From positions 1-64,000 of the forward strand of contig JBJETY010000052.1 in NCBI GenBank assembly GCA_051883555.1: 64,000 nucleotides of DNA. The letters run 5' to 3'. This stretch comes from CAG-917 sp051883555. Lineage in GTDB: Bacteria; Bacillota; Clostridia; Christensenellales; CAG-917. The notes under the pieces are model-generated. The model saw only the letters and a program-made list of their open reading frames with translations. It did no database searches and was not told the origin of the DNA. The stretch's first letter is position 1; the number at the start of each line of letters is the position of its first letter. Position numbers and translations under genes: made by a program. Below, in pieces: positions 7,407 through 15,903 of the stretch.

Positions 7407-8309
7407 TTAATTTTCGGAAATATATTTGATTGCCGATGCGGCGGCAATTGCACCGTCGCTACAAGCCGTGACGACTTGTCTTAAAGGTTTCTGTCTCAAA
7501 TCGCCGGCAACGTAAACGCCTTTGAAATCGGTAGACATATCTTCTTTCGTTATTACGTAGCCTTGTGAATCGAGAGTTAAGTTTGCACAGAGAGAAGTTT
7601 GCGGAACCTGACCTATCGCAATAAAAAGTCCGTCAACTGTGAGATCGATTTTTTCGCCGTTTTTTGTGTCGGTCAGCGTAACGCTTTCTACTTTATTTTC
7701 GCCGTTTATATCGTTTACGGCCTTATTCCATAAAATTTCTATATCGCTGTTAAAGAGAGCGTTTTGCAAAGCTTTTTCTGCCCTAAGCGAATCTCGACGA
7801 TGAATGAGATAAACCTTTTTAGCGAAATTTTTAAGATAAAGCGCGTCTTCCACCGCCGTATTGCCGCCGCCCGTAACGGCAACGGTTTTACCTTTGAAAA
7901 ACGCACCGTCGCAAGTAGCGCAATAGGAAACGCCCTGTCCGGTAAGCCTTTTTTCGCCGTCGAGTCCGAGTATACGAGGTTTTGCGCCCGTTGCTACGAT
8001 TATCGTTTTTGATTTCAGTTGCGTACCGCTTGCCAAGGAAATCGTCTTTTCGTCATAGTCGACTGAAAGCACGTCGTCGTATATAAATTCCGCGCCGAAA
8101 GATTCCGCTTGAGTCATCATTTTCATGGCAAGTTCGAAACCGCTCGTTTTTTCTACGGCAGGATAATTTTCCACTTCGCCCGACAGAGAAATCTGACCGC
8201 CTGCCGATTGCTTTTCGATGATAGCGGTTTTAAGTCCGCCTCTTGTTGTGTAAATTGCAGCGGTAAGTCCGGCAGGACCGCCGCCGATAATAATTACGTC
8301 GTATTCCAT
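7407..8309 (-). CDS. trxB: Thioredoxin-disulfide reductase
   Basis: The 300-residue flavoprotein transfers electrons from NADPH to thioredoxin. The FAD fold opens the protein (DVIIIGGGPAGLTAAIYTTR), the redox pair is C130-A-T-C133, the NADPH fold reads VAVTGGGNTAVEDALYL, and the C-terminal FAD contact is GVYVAGDLRQKPLRQVVTA. Length is typical of low-molecular-weight TrxR. ATG 8309 is preceded by CGGAG. It stands alone on the - strand, and no thioredoxin gene lies next to it. Confidence 0.97.
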   Translation of the reverse strand: MEYDVIIIGGGPAGLTAAIYTTRGGLKTAIIEKQSAGGQISLSGEVENYPAVEKTSGFELAMKMMTQAESFGAEFIYDDVLSVDYDEKTISLASGTQLKSKTIIVATGAKPRILGLDGEKRLTGQGVSYCATCDGAFFKGKTVAVTGGGNTAVEDALYLKNFAKKVYLIHRRDSLRAEKALQNALFNSDIEILWNKAVNDINGENKVESVTLTDTKNGEKIDLTVDGLFIAIGQVPQTSLCANLTLDSQGYVITKEDMSTDFKGVYVAGDLRQKPLRQVVTACSDGAIAAASAIKYISEN

Positions 8310-8787
8310 AATCGCTCCGAAACAATAATATAATAGGTATAAATCAAACGGCGGAATAAAGTTAGAGCAAGTGTTAAAAGGCGCCGTTTATCTTATCGAT
8401 TATTGCCGTTTTTTAACGGTTAAACACACCGAAAAACGAGCTGATTAAATTATATTGTCGAACGCGAATAAAGTCAAGCACTAACTAAAGCACGGGCAAA
8501 TATATGTTTCGATATAGATAGGCTAAACGAGGGGCATAAAGCAAAAAGTTAAAAAATACGGTAAAAACGGCGAAAATCGCGCTTAAAACGACGTTGTTTG
8601 CATTTCTTTAGAATGCGAATTTCAGTTTCGGTATTGACTTATGGGGATTTTAGGAATAGAATAAAAAAGGAGAATTCTGCTATTTAATCGGCGTAGGCAT
8701 TTTATTTCGTTTCCCAAGCTAAAAAAGTCGGTTAAATAAGAAAGTTATACGATAAGAAGGGCTAGTTCATATTAAAGGGGAGATATT
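8310..8787. other. Divergent spacer between trxB and the GLUG lipoprotein
   Basis: This 478-nt gap holds the promoter at 8634-8662 and an untranslated leader of about 118 nt for the downstream gene. I see no further gene, RNA or clear operator in the first 320 nt. Confidence 0.6.
8634..8662 (+). promoter_or_regulatory. Sigma-A promoter of the GLUG lipoprotein
   Basis: TTGACT at 8634-8639, 17-nt spacer, TAGAAT at 8657-8662. The leader to the ATG at 8788 is about 118 nt. Confidence 0.8.
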
Positions 8788-11700
8788 ATGAAAAACCTTT
8801 TTAAAAATTCTAAAATTTTAGTCGTTGTCTTGCTGTTGATTTTGTCAATAGGCGTCTTGGTCGCATGCAATGCCGACACGGATAAGTCTGTTAACAATGA
8901 CGCCGCAAGCAGCGTCGTTGACCCGGATGAAGATTCCGGATTGACGGAAGTTGCAATATTAGATAGTCTGGACGGAATTTACGACACGTCGCAACAAATA
9001 AACGACTGTTCCGCAGACTGTGTTTTCGACGTTGAATCCGAAAAGGAACTTACATCATTAAATATAGGCGAATTTATTTCCGTTACAGACCGCAACGGAA
9101 ACCTTGTCGCAATCAGCGTTGAAGACGAAGGTTACGGTCTTTATAAGATAGTTAAAGCAGACGGACTTTATATTGCAGGCGAAACTTATAAGATTTCTAT
9201 CCTTCAGGCAGGCGTAAGCTTTATAGGTAAAGAAGAATTCGACGAATTGAACTTTACCATACATAAAGACATAGTTTCGGTCTGCGAAGAAAAGGAAACT
9301 ATCGTAGAAATTAAAGTCGGCGAATACGAAATCGCAGAAAACGGCATAATCGTTGCCGACGGAACGATTGGTCCGAACAGCATTTTAAAGGTATATTCCT
9401 CTCAGGAAGAATTCGAATACTCGAAGGTTACGGACATTACGTATGTAGACGGTAAATTTTTGCTTACCCTGTGCGAACCGACGGTAGACGAAGTTTACGA
9501 AAAACTCGATATATATACGGTTGAAAAATTCGACTGCTCGTTGCTTGACCTTGAGAAAATCGACGAAGAAGCGGTTAAACAGTCTATTAGCGAATCCGAT
9601 ATGTATCTGCGTTTCGTTTCCGCAATCGAACAGGTAAGCGAAGCGAACGCGTCCTTCTCTCTCCCTGATTTAAACGACTTTACGATTTCATTTAAAGCCA
9701 ACGTAAACGAAAATAACGATATAGTCATCGACGCCGTAATAGCATATAAGGGCGGTTATACCGCAGGCGACCAGACGGGAAAACTTTACGTCGAACTTAA
9801 ATATAACGGAGTTATTTCTTACGACGTAAAAGCTAACATCGAAACGGGCTTAAAAACAACTTACGATTTTGCCGTTACGGCGAACACGAAACATAAAATT
9901 TCTCTTGCAGTTCAGTGGAAAGACGCCGAAGACGACGTTCTCATTGAAAACGACGAACAACTTGCAGCGGAAATAACGGCTATTCTTCAGGACCGTTCGA
10001 ACATTCCTAGCAAAGTTCTCGGCGAAGCAAAACAATTCGGAAAGACTTTTGAAGTTCCGCTTTGCGAAGACTTTACGTACGTTATTCCAAATACTCCTAT
10101 TACGGCAAACATAGGTTTCAAATGGATTATCGGAGTTAACGTACAAGGCGAAATTTTCACCGACCTCGAAATGCAAAGCTCGGATACGTTGGGCGTTCGT
10201 TCGATAGAAAAAGACGGTGAAGACAGCCAGGAATTCTATCATATCAAATCGAAAGACAGCACAAACGACACAATGCTCATGGGTGCGGTTACGGTAAAGA
10301 CGGGCGTTCGCATCGACGTTTATTTTTCGATTGTCGGTATGTCTAAAAATATCAAAATCGGAATTAAAGGCGACGCAGGCATTTATCTTACCGTCAAAGG
10401 AATTTCCTTGAAAACCGATATAAACACCGATGAAGAAATAGGTGTACTTTACGGCGAAGTCGGCTTGTTCGTCGGATACGAAGTTTACGGAAAAGTGTTC
10501 GTAGGTTTCAAAATCGTCGGAGACGATTACAGCGTGAAACTTTTCGATTTCGGTACCGACGAGATTTATACCAATTTCGTCGATTCGGAAACTACCATAA
10601 ACACGACGAAGAGAATTACGCTTAACGGCAATATCGATACGATAAGCCCTATTACGAATCTTAACAAACTTGCAGTCAATAAATTTAAAGTAAGCGAATT
10701 CGGAATCGAAACGGAAAGTCCTTTAAGAAAAGACGTCAACTTTGAAATCGAAAAGGGATATATTACGTATTACGGCGGTCAATTCTATATAACGACCACT
10801 GAACATCAATTCGAAGAAATTATAACCGTTACGCTCAAAGCGGACGAGACGGTATCCAAAACGATTATCGTAACATACGACGACGGATACGTCGCACCTG
10901 TCGAAACTCCGTCGGAAAGCGAAAGCACAACGGAAACTCCTGACGTTTCGGAAGAGACGGAAACGCCTGTCGTAGAAGAGCCGACGCAACCTGTCGAAAC
11001 TCCTGACGAGGGCGAGGCGGAAACAGACGTCCCTGCAGAACCTGAAACGCCTGTCGTAGAAGAAGAGGAGGAAGAAGAGATCATTACTTCGATTCTCGAA
11101 CTTTACGACGGAAATAAAAAAGTCTATGAGATAATTACTCAATGGGTAGAAAACGCAAACAAAGAAAACGTCGAAGAATACAATATCCCGGCATTGACGA
11201 AATTAGGTTATACGTTTAAAGGATACGCATTAAGCGACGGAATGCTTGTTACGACGGAAAACAACGGCGTGTTTACCTACAAGATGCCGATAAAGACGAC
11301 GGACACGATTAAAGCGAGCGCCGTTTGGGAAAAGACTTACTCAAATTATATTTACGTAACGACCGCTTCGGATATTAAATCTATCGACAAAAACTCAAAC
11401 TACTATTTCTTGAACGATATAGATATGAGGGGCGTTGAATTCAATACGGTAAGCGAGTTTAACGGAATTATCGAAGGCAACGGATTTACCGTCAGCAACT
11501 TTACGATTTCGGGCGATAGCGGATATACCGGTTTTATCGGAATTAACAACGGGACAATCAAAAATCTGACGATAAGAGCCGAAATCGATTATACTTCCTC
11601 AAAGGAAAATATTTATTGCGGCATTATCGCGGCTGAAAATAAAGGAACGATTTCAAATTGTTCGACCTATGGCGAAGTGAATGTCGAAATGAAAGGCAAT

Positions 11701-12573
11701 GCGCTTTTCGTTTCGGAATATAACGGATACGTCGGAGGCGTAGTCGGAGTCAACAACGGCGGAACGATTTCAAATTGCAAGACGCTTGCAAACGTTTACG
11801 TCACGACGAACAACGTAAGAATTTATCCTTATGCAGGCGGATTTGCCGGAGCAAACCTTAAAGGAACGATTTCAGACAGCAGTGCAAATTCCTACGTTAA
11901 GTCAACGATAACTAATGCGGTTTCGGTTTGCAAATCATATGCAGGTAGCTTTACGGCTCTTAACAAAGGCGTGATAAGCGGATGCTATGCAAGAGCTTAC
12001 GACAAAACGAGCGGCTCGGATTTTGTCGGCGGATTTGCAGCGGTAAACGAAGGTCCGCTTAAGAAATGCTATTCGACGGGTACAATCAGCGGAAAGGACA
12101 ACGTTGGCGGACTTGTTGGCAAAAACTCGGGCAGCGTCGTAAATTGCTATTCACAAGTAAACGTCAAAGGCAACGAAAAGGTTGGCGGACTTGTCGGATA
12201 TAACAGCGGTAAAATCAGTTATGCATATGCAAGCGGAAACGCAAGCGGTGAAAAGAGCATCGGCGGCTTGGTCGGCGAAAATGCGGAAGGCGCAAGCATT
12301 GTTAAATGTTTTGCAAAAGGCAACGTAACTTCCACTAAGGACGTTTGGATTACAAAAGAATGGGCCGGCGGACTTGTCGGTAAGAACGATGGCACTGTAA
12401 CAAATTGTTACAGAGCGCAAACGCAGGTGCTTACAATCGAAGATTGTGAATGTACGGTAGGTACGATAGTCACGCAGTCGGCTTACAATCAAGTTACTTT
12501 CTATACGCAGATTTTAGGCTTTGGAAGTTCGACCTGGAATATAACGAGCGGAAAACTTCCTACACTTAAATAA
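8788..12573 (+). CDS. Large surface lipoprotein with GLUG repeats
   Basis: The 1261-residue protein begins with a lipoprotein signal (residues 1-27, lipobox LVAC with Cys27), so it should be anchored outside the membrane. Residues 30-700 have no repeat I recognise. Residues about 704-765 form a Pro/Glu/Thr-rich stalk (ETPVVEEPTQPVETPDEG) ending in a run of glutamates. A segment near 795-850 (KLGYTFKGYALSDGMLV) resembles a Listeria-Bacteroides beta-grasp repeat. From about 905 to 1210 there are at least eight GLUG-type repeats such as VGGLVGKNSGSVVNCYS and VGGLVGYNSGKISYAYASG, which build a right-handed beta-solenoid in related adhesins and proteases. No catalytic or sortase motif is seen. Start codon follows AAGGGGAG. 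Adhesion or glycan contact is a guess; the substrate is unknown. Confidence 0.85.
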   Translation: MKNLFKNSKILVVVLLLILSIGVLVACNADTDKSVNNDAASSVVDPDEDSGLTEVAILDSLDGIYDTSQQINDCSADCVFDVESEKELTSLNIGEFISVTDRNGNLVAISVEDEGYGLYKIVKADGLYIAGETYKISILQAGVSFIGKEEFDELNFTIHKDIVSVCEEKETIVEIKVGEYEIAENGIIVADGTIGPNSILKVYSSQEEFEYSKVTDITYVDGKFLLTLCEPTVDEVYEKLDIYTVEKFDCSLLDLEKIDEEAVKQSISESDMYLRFVSAIEQVSEANASFSLPDLNDFTISFKANVNENNDIVIDAVIAYKGGYTAGDQTGKLYVELKYNGVISYDVKANIETGLKTTYDFAVTANTKHKISLAVQWKDAEDDVLIENDEQLAAEITAILQDRSNIPSKVLGEAKQFGKTFEVPLCEDFTYVIPNTPITANIGFKWIIGVNVQGEIFTDLEMQSSDTLGVRSIEKDGEDSQEFYHIKSKDSTNDTMLMGAVTVKTGVRIDVYFSIVGMSKNIKIGIKGDAGIYLTVKGISLKTDINTDEEIGVLYGEVGLFVGYEVYGKVFVGFKIVGDDYSVKLFDFGTDEIYTNFVDSETTINTTKRITLNGNIDTISPITNLNKLAVNKFKVSEFGIETESPLRKDVNFEIEKGYITYYGGQFYITTTEHQFEEIITVTLKADETVSKTIIVTYDDGYVAPVETPSESESTTETPDVSEETETPVVEEPTQPVETPDEGEAETDVPAEPETPVVEEEEEEEIITSILELYDGNKKVYEIITQWVENANKENVEEYNIPALTKLGYTFKGYALSDGMLVTTENNGVFTYKMPIKTTDTIKASAVWEKTYSNYIYVTTASDIKSIDKNSNYYFLNDIDMRGVEFNTVSEFNGIIEGNGFTVSNFTISGDSGYTGFIGINNGTIKNLTIRAEIDYTSSKENIYCGIIAAENKGTISNCSTYGEVNVEMKGNALFVSEYNGYVGGVVGVNNGGTISNCKTLANVYVTTNNVRIYPYAGGFAGANLKGTISDSSANSYVKSTITNAVSVCKSYAGSFTALNKGVISGCYARAYDKTSGSDFVGGFAAVNEGPLKKCYSTGTISGKDNVGGLVGKNSGSVVNCYSQVNVKGNEKVGGLVGYNSGKISYAYASGNASGEKSIGGLVGENAEGASIVKCFAKGNVTSTKDVWITKEWAGGLVGKNDGTVTNCYRAQTQVLTIEDCECTVGTIVTQSAYNQVTFYTQILGFGSSTWNITSGKLPTLK

Positions 12574-13123
12574 GAACTCAAAAATTCAAGAACTTAAAGT
12601 AAGTTTAAAATAGGAAGTGACGATTTAAGTTTTGATCGGGAGACAGATTAGAATCCGACAGACAAGCCTTTTCTTAATCTGCTCAGACAATCGTTTTAAA
12701 ACAGACAAGATAGTTAAAAATAAGAACGGCAATAGCGCCGTTCTTATTTTTTATCTAATAACGATTTTGTATTGGCTATGATTATATATAAATATGATTA
12801 ACAAAAGTAATGTTTTTGAATTAAAAAGTTTTATATAAAAAGGTTTTATAAATTACTTTATATGAGATAAATTTGAATAAATAATAGATTAAATAAAAAA
12901 TAGTTTTATATAAAATGCTTTTACAAAAAAGTTTTGAATAAATAAAGGTTTATTTAAAAAATGAATTTATATGAAAAACAGTTATGCAAAAGATAGCTTA
13001 GTTAGGATAATCGATTTGTGATTATTGCATAATTATTATATTTGTTTAAACGCTATACATTGATAAATTTTGCCGTAACAAAGCCGATGCCTGAATTTTT
13101 TTAGTCTTAATTTTAATCTTTAC
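12574..13123. other. AT-rich spacer before asnS
   Basis: After the lipoprotein there is a weak stem (CAGATTA at 12644-12650 with TAATCTG at 12675-12681), then a terminator, then about 350 nt of very AT-rich sequence with loosely repeated GTTTTATATAAAA-like words between 12820 and 12980. No gene is supported. Confidence 0.6.
12717..12752 (+). terminator. Terminator of the GLUG lipoprotein gene
   Basis: AATAAGAACGGC (12719-12730) pairs with GCCGTTCTTATT (12737-12748) around a six-base loop, followed by TTTT. Confidence 0.88.
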
Positions 13124-13152
13124 TTTACAACTTATAGCCGATGGGATATAAT
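13124..13152 (+). promoter_or_regulatory. Sigma-A promoter of asnS
   Basis: TTTACA at 13124-13129, 17-nt spacer, TATAAT at 13147-13152. The predicted transcription start falls on the ATG of the short ORF at 13159. Confidence 0.82.
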
Positions 13153-13158
13153 AAAAAA

Positions 13159-13221
13159 ATGTATAAGCAGATACAAAAAAAGATTGATTTAATCTTATTT
13201 TCGCTCAGGAGCAATAAATGA
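13159..13221 (+). CDS. Possible leaderless 20-residue ORF coupled to asnS
   Basis: ATG at 13159 lies exactly 6 nt after the TATAAT box, where transcription should start. The frame reads MYKQIQKKIDLILFSLRSNK and stops in a TGA that overlaps the asnS start codon (ATGA, 13218-13221). The asnS ribosome binding site AGGAG lies inside this frame. If translated, it would be on a leaderless message and would pass ribosomes to asnS. It contains one Asn codon near its end, which is too few for classical attenuation. It could be chance; no family is recognised. Confidence 0.4.
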   Translation: MYKQIQKKIDLILFSLRSNK

Positions 13222-14612
13222 AAAACATTGACATTAAAAACATTTTCAGCAATCCAAAAGACTATCTAAACAAAGAAGTGACCGTTTGCGGTTGGGTAAG
13301 GACAAACCGTGATTCAAAAACAATGATGTTTTTGGCATTGAACGACGGCACGACTTTAAATCATCTTCAAGTGGTAATAGACAAATCGAAATTCGATGAA
13401 AAAACGCTTGGAGAAATAAATAAAGCCGGAGTTTCCGTTGAGGTAGTCGGAGAAATAGTTGAAGGAGCGGTTTTAAAAGATACTGTGGAAATCAACGCAA
13501 AGAGCATAACGCTTTTAGGCGATTGCCCTTCAGATTATCCGTTGCAAAAGAAATATCATACGCTTGAGTATTTGCGTACGATTCCTCATCTCAGAGTCAG
13601 AACAAATACTTTTAACGCTATGCTTCGTCTTCGCAGCAAGATTTCGTTTGCGATACACGAATTTTTCCAGAAAAATAATTTCGTTTACGTGCATACGCCG
13701 ATTCTTACCGGCAGCGATTGCGAAGGAGCGGGGGAAATATTCAGAGTAACCAGTCTCGGATACGATGAAATGAAAAATACGAAGGACGTCGAAGAATATC
13801 TCAGAAAAGACTTTTTCGGCCGTCGTGCAGGTCTGACCGTTTCGGGTCAGCTCGAAGGTGAAGTGGCTGCAATGGCTATGGGTAAAATTTATACCTTCGG
13901 ACCAACGTTCAGAGCGGAAAACAGCAATACTCCTCGTCACGCTGCGGAATTCTGGCAGGTCGAACCTGAAGTTGCTTTTGCAAAATTACCGGATATAATC
14001 GAAATTGCAGAAAATATGATAAAACATATTATTAAATCTGCTCTTGAGAATTGTCCTGAAGAAATAGACTTTTTCGAAAAGAATTTTGAAAAGGGTTTAA
14101 AGGCAAAACTGCAATCCGTTGTCGACAGCAAGTTTGAAATTCTTGAATATACCAAGGCAATCGAAATTCTGAAAGAATCTAAGGAAGAGTTTAAATTCCC
14201 TGTAGAATGGGGATGCGATCTTCAGACGGAACACGAGAGATATATAACGGAAAAAGTTTTAGGAAAACCTGTTTTCGTCATCAATTATCCTAAGAAGATA
14301 AAATCATTCTATATGAAACAAAACGACGACGGACTTACCGTCGCGGCAACGGACTGTCTTGTTCCGGGCGTAGGTGAGATTATCGGATGCAGCGAAAGAG
14401 AAGCAGATTTTGACAAATTGCTTCAAGCTATGAAAGACAGAAATATGAATCTCGACGATTATAAAGGTTATATGGAACTCAGAAAATTCGGAAGCGTGCC
14501 TCACAGCGGTTTCGGATTGGGACTTGAAAGAATATTGATGTACGTTTCGGGAATATCCAACATTCGCGACGTACAGCTTTATTCCAGAACGGCAGGAGAT
14601 TTAATGGAGTAA
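13218..14612 (+). CDS. asnS: Asparaginyl-tRNA synthetase
   Basis: A 464-residue class IIb synthetase. The N-terminal OB-fold binds the anticodon (VTVCGWVRTNRDSKTMMFLALNDGT). The catalytic domain has FVYVHTPILTGSDCEGAGEIF (motif 1 region), FGPTFRAENSNTPRHAAEFWQVEPE (motif 2) and GLGLERILMYV (motif 3). The HAAEFWQVEPE segment separates AsnRS from AspRS. ATG follows AGGAG. asnA begins 3 nt after the stop, so asparagine synthesis and charging share one message. Confidence 0.97.
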   Translation: MKNIDIKNIFSNPKDYLNKEVTVCGWVRTNRDSKTMMFLALNDGTTLNHLQVVIDKSKFDEKTLGEINKAGVSVEVVGEIVEGAVLKDTVEINAKSITLLGDCPSDYPLQKKYHTLEYLRTIPHLRVRTNTFNAMLRLRSKISFAIHEFFQKNNFVYVHTPILTGSDCEGAGEIFRVTSLGYDEMKNTKDVEEYLRKDFFGRRAGLTVSGQLEGEVAAMAMGKIYTFGPTFRAENSNTPRHAAEFWQVEPEVAFAKLPDIIEIAENMIKHIIKSALENCPEEIDFFEKNFEKGLKAKLQSVVDSKFEILEYTKAIEILKESKEEFKFPVEWGCDLQTEHERYITEKVLGKPVFVINYPKKIKSFYMKQNDDGLTVAATDCLVPGVGEIIGCSEREADFDKLLQAMKDRNMNLDDYKGYMELRKFGSVPHSGFGLGLERILMYVSGISNIRDVQLYSRTAGDLME

Positions 14613-14615
14613 ATT

Positions 14616-15626
14616 ATGTATAAATTGAAAACACCGCAGAATTACGTTTCAAAACTTACCGTCAGAGAGACGGAAAAAGCCTTGAAATTCGTAAAAGATA
14701 CATTTCAGAAAAATTTTAAAGAAGCACTCGGGCTTGAAAGAATTTCCGCGCCGCTTTTCGTTAAAAGCAGAACGGGAATTAACGACGACCTTAACGGAAT
14801 AGAAAGGGCCGTCCGTTTTGACATTAAAGAACAAGAAGGCGTAATGGCAGAAATTGTTCACTCTCTTGCAAAATGGAAAAGAGTCGCTCTTGCAAAATAC
14901 GGCTTTAAACCGGGCGAAGGCATTTATACGGATATGAATGCGATACGTCGCGACGACCACTGCGACAATCAACATTCTATTTACGTCGACCAGTGGGATT
15001 GGGAGATGGTCATTACGGCGGAACAGAGAAAGGTTGAGTTTTTGCAAGGCATTGTACAAAAGATAGTCGGAGCAATTTGCGATACGCTTGACGAAACGAA
15101 AAAAGTATTCAAGCAAATCGATCTCGAACTTTGCCGCGACGTAAAATTTATTACGACGCAGGAACTCGAAGATATGTTCCCTGACAACACGCCAAAAGAG
15201 AGAGAGTCGCTCATTGCAAAAAAATATAAAACGGTGTTTTTGATGGGCATCGGCGGTGAATTGAAATCGGGCGAAAAACACGACGGCAGAGCGCCTGACT
15301 ACGACGATTGGAAGTTAAACGGAGATATACTTTTTTGGGACGAAGTGCTGGGTGAATCAATCGAATTGTCGTCTATGGGTATCAGAGTCGACGGCGTTTC
15401 TTTAAGAACTCAGCTCGAAGCCGCAGATTGCGAAGAAAGGCTCAATCTTTCGTATCACAAAGGCATTTTGTCGGGTGAATATCCGCTTACAATCGGCGGC
15501 GGCATAGGACAGTCAAGACTGTGTATGCTCATTTTGCAAAAGGCTCATATCGGCGAAGTGCAAGTTTCGCTTTGGCCTGACGAAATGGTCGAGGTGTGCC
15601 AGAAAGCGGGAATTATATTGTTATAA
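14616..15626 (+). CDS. asnA: Aspartate-ammonia ligase (asparagine synthetase A)
   Basis: This 336-residue enzyme makes asparagine from aspartate, ammonia and ATP, releasing AMP. It shares the class II synthetase fold with AspRS/AsnRS. Visible signatures are RISAPLFVKSRTGINDDLNG near the start, YTDMNAIRRDDHCDNQHSIYVDQWDWE (about 109-135), and GGGIGQSRLCMLIL near the end. The length is typical. It is ammonia-dependent, with no glutaminase domain. The last 14 bases of the gene, including the stop, are tandemly duplicated just downstream. Confidence 0.97.
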   Translation: MYKLKTPQNYVSKLTVRETEKALKFVKDTFQKNFKEALGLERISAPLFVKSRTGINDDLNGIERAVRFDIKEQEGVMAEIVHSLAKWKRVALAKYGFKPGEGIYTDMNAIRRDDHCDNQHSIYVDQWDWEMVITAEQRKVEFLQGIVQKIVGAICDTLDETKKVFKQIDLELCRDVKFITTQELEDMFPDNTPKERESLIAKKYKTVFLMGIGGELKSGEKHDGRAPDYDDWKLNGDILFWDEVLGESIELSSMGIRVDGVSLRTQLEAADCEERLNLSYHKGILSGEYPLTIGGGIGQSRLCMLILQKAHIGEVQVSLWPDEMVEVCQKAGIILL

Positions 15627-15663
15627 TTATATTGTTATAATTTTATAATGCAGTATAATGCAG
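15612..15663. repeat. Short tandem duplications at the asnA 3' end
   Basis: ATTATATTGTTATA occurs at 15612-15625 and again at 15626-15639, duplicating the last codons of asnA. Immediately after, TATAATGCAG is repeated at 15644-15653 and 15654-15663. These look like recent slippage events. Confidence 0.85.
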
Positions 15664-15903
15664 TTAAAACCGCCGTAAAATTTGCCGATAAATCCGATAT
15701 GCAATTTAAACGGCAAACGTTTGACGGCAAGATAAATAAAACGTTTTTTCGGTAAAGAAAATTTAATATTTTTGGTAAGACCGAAAGATAAAAACTTAAA
15801 GAGCAAAATCATATAAAACCGACAAGTCGATTTTTTACGACAAAACGATTCAACTTGGCAATATCGGCGAGACTGAAAACGGCGTCGGTCAAAAAGGGAA
15901 AAG

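Noticed and set aside
1..8309. Possible replication origin near rpmH-mnmG
   Set aside because: The gene block is typical of oriC surroundings, but dnaA and dnaN are absent and I found no cluster of TTATCCACA-type boxes.
14649..15281. Long - strand open frame inside asnA
   Set aside because: It lies wholly against a well-conserved gene and codes for a Phe/Arg-rich string typical of antisense frames here.
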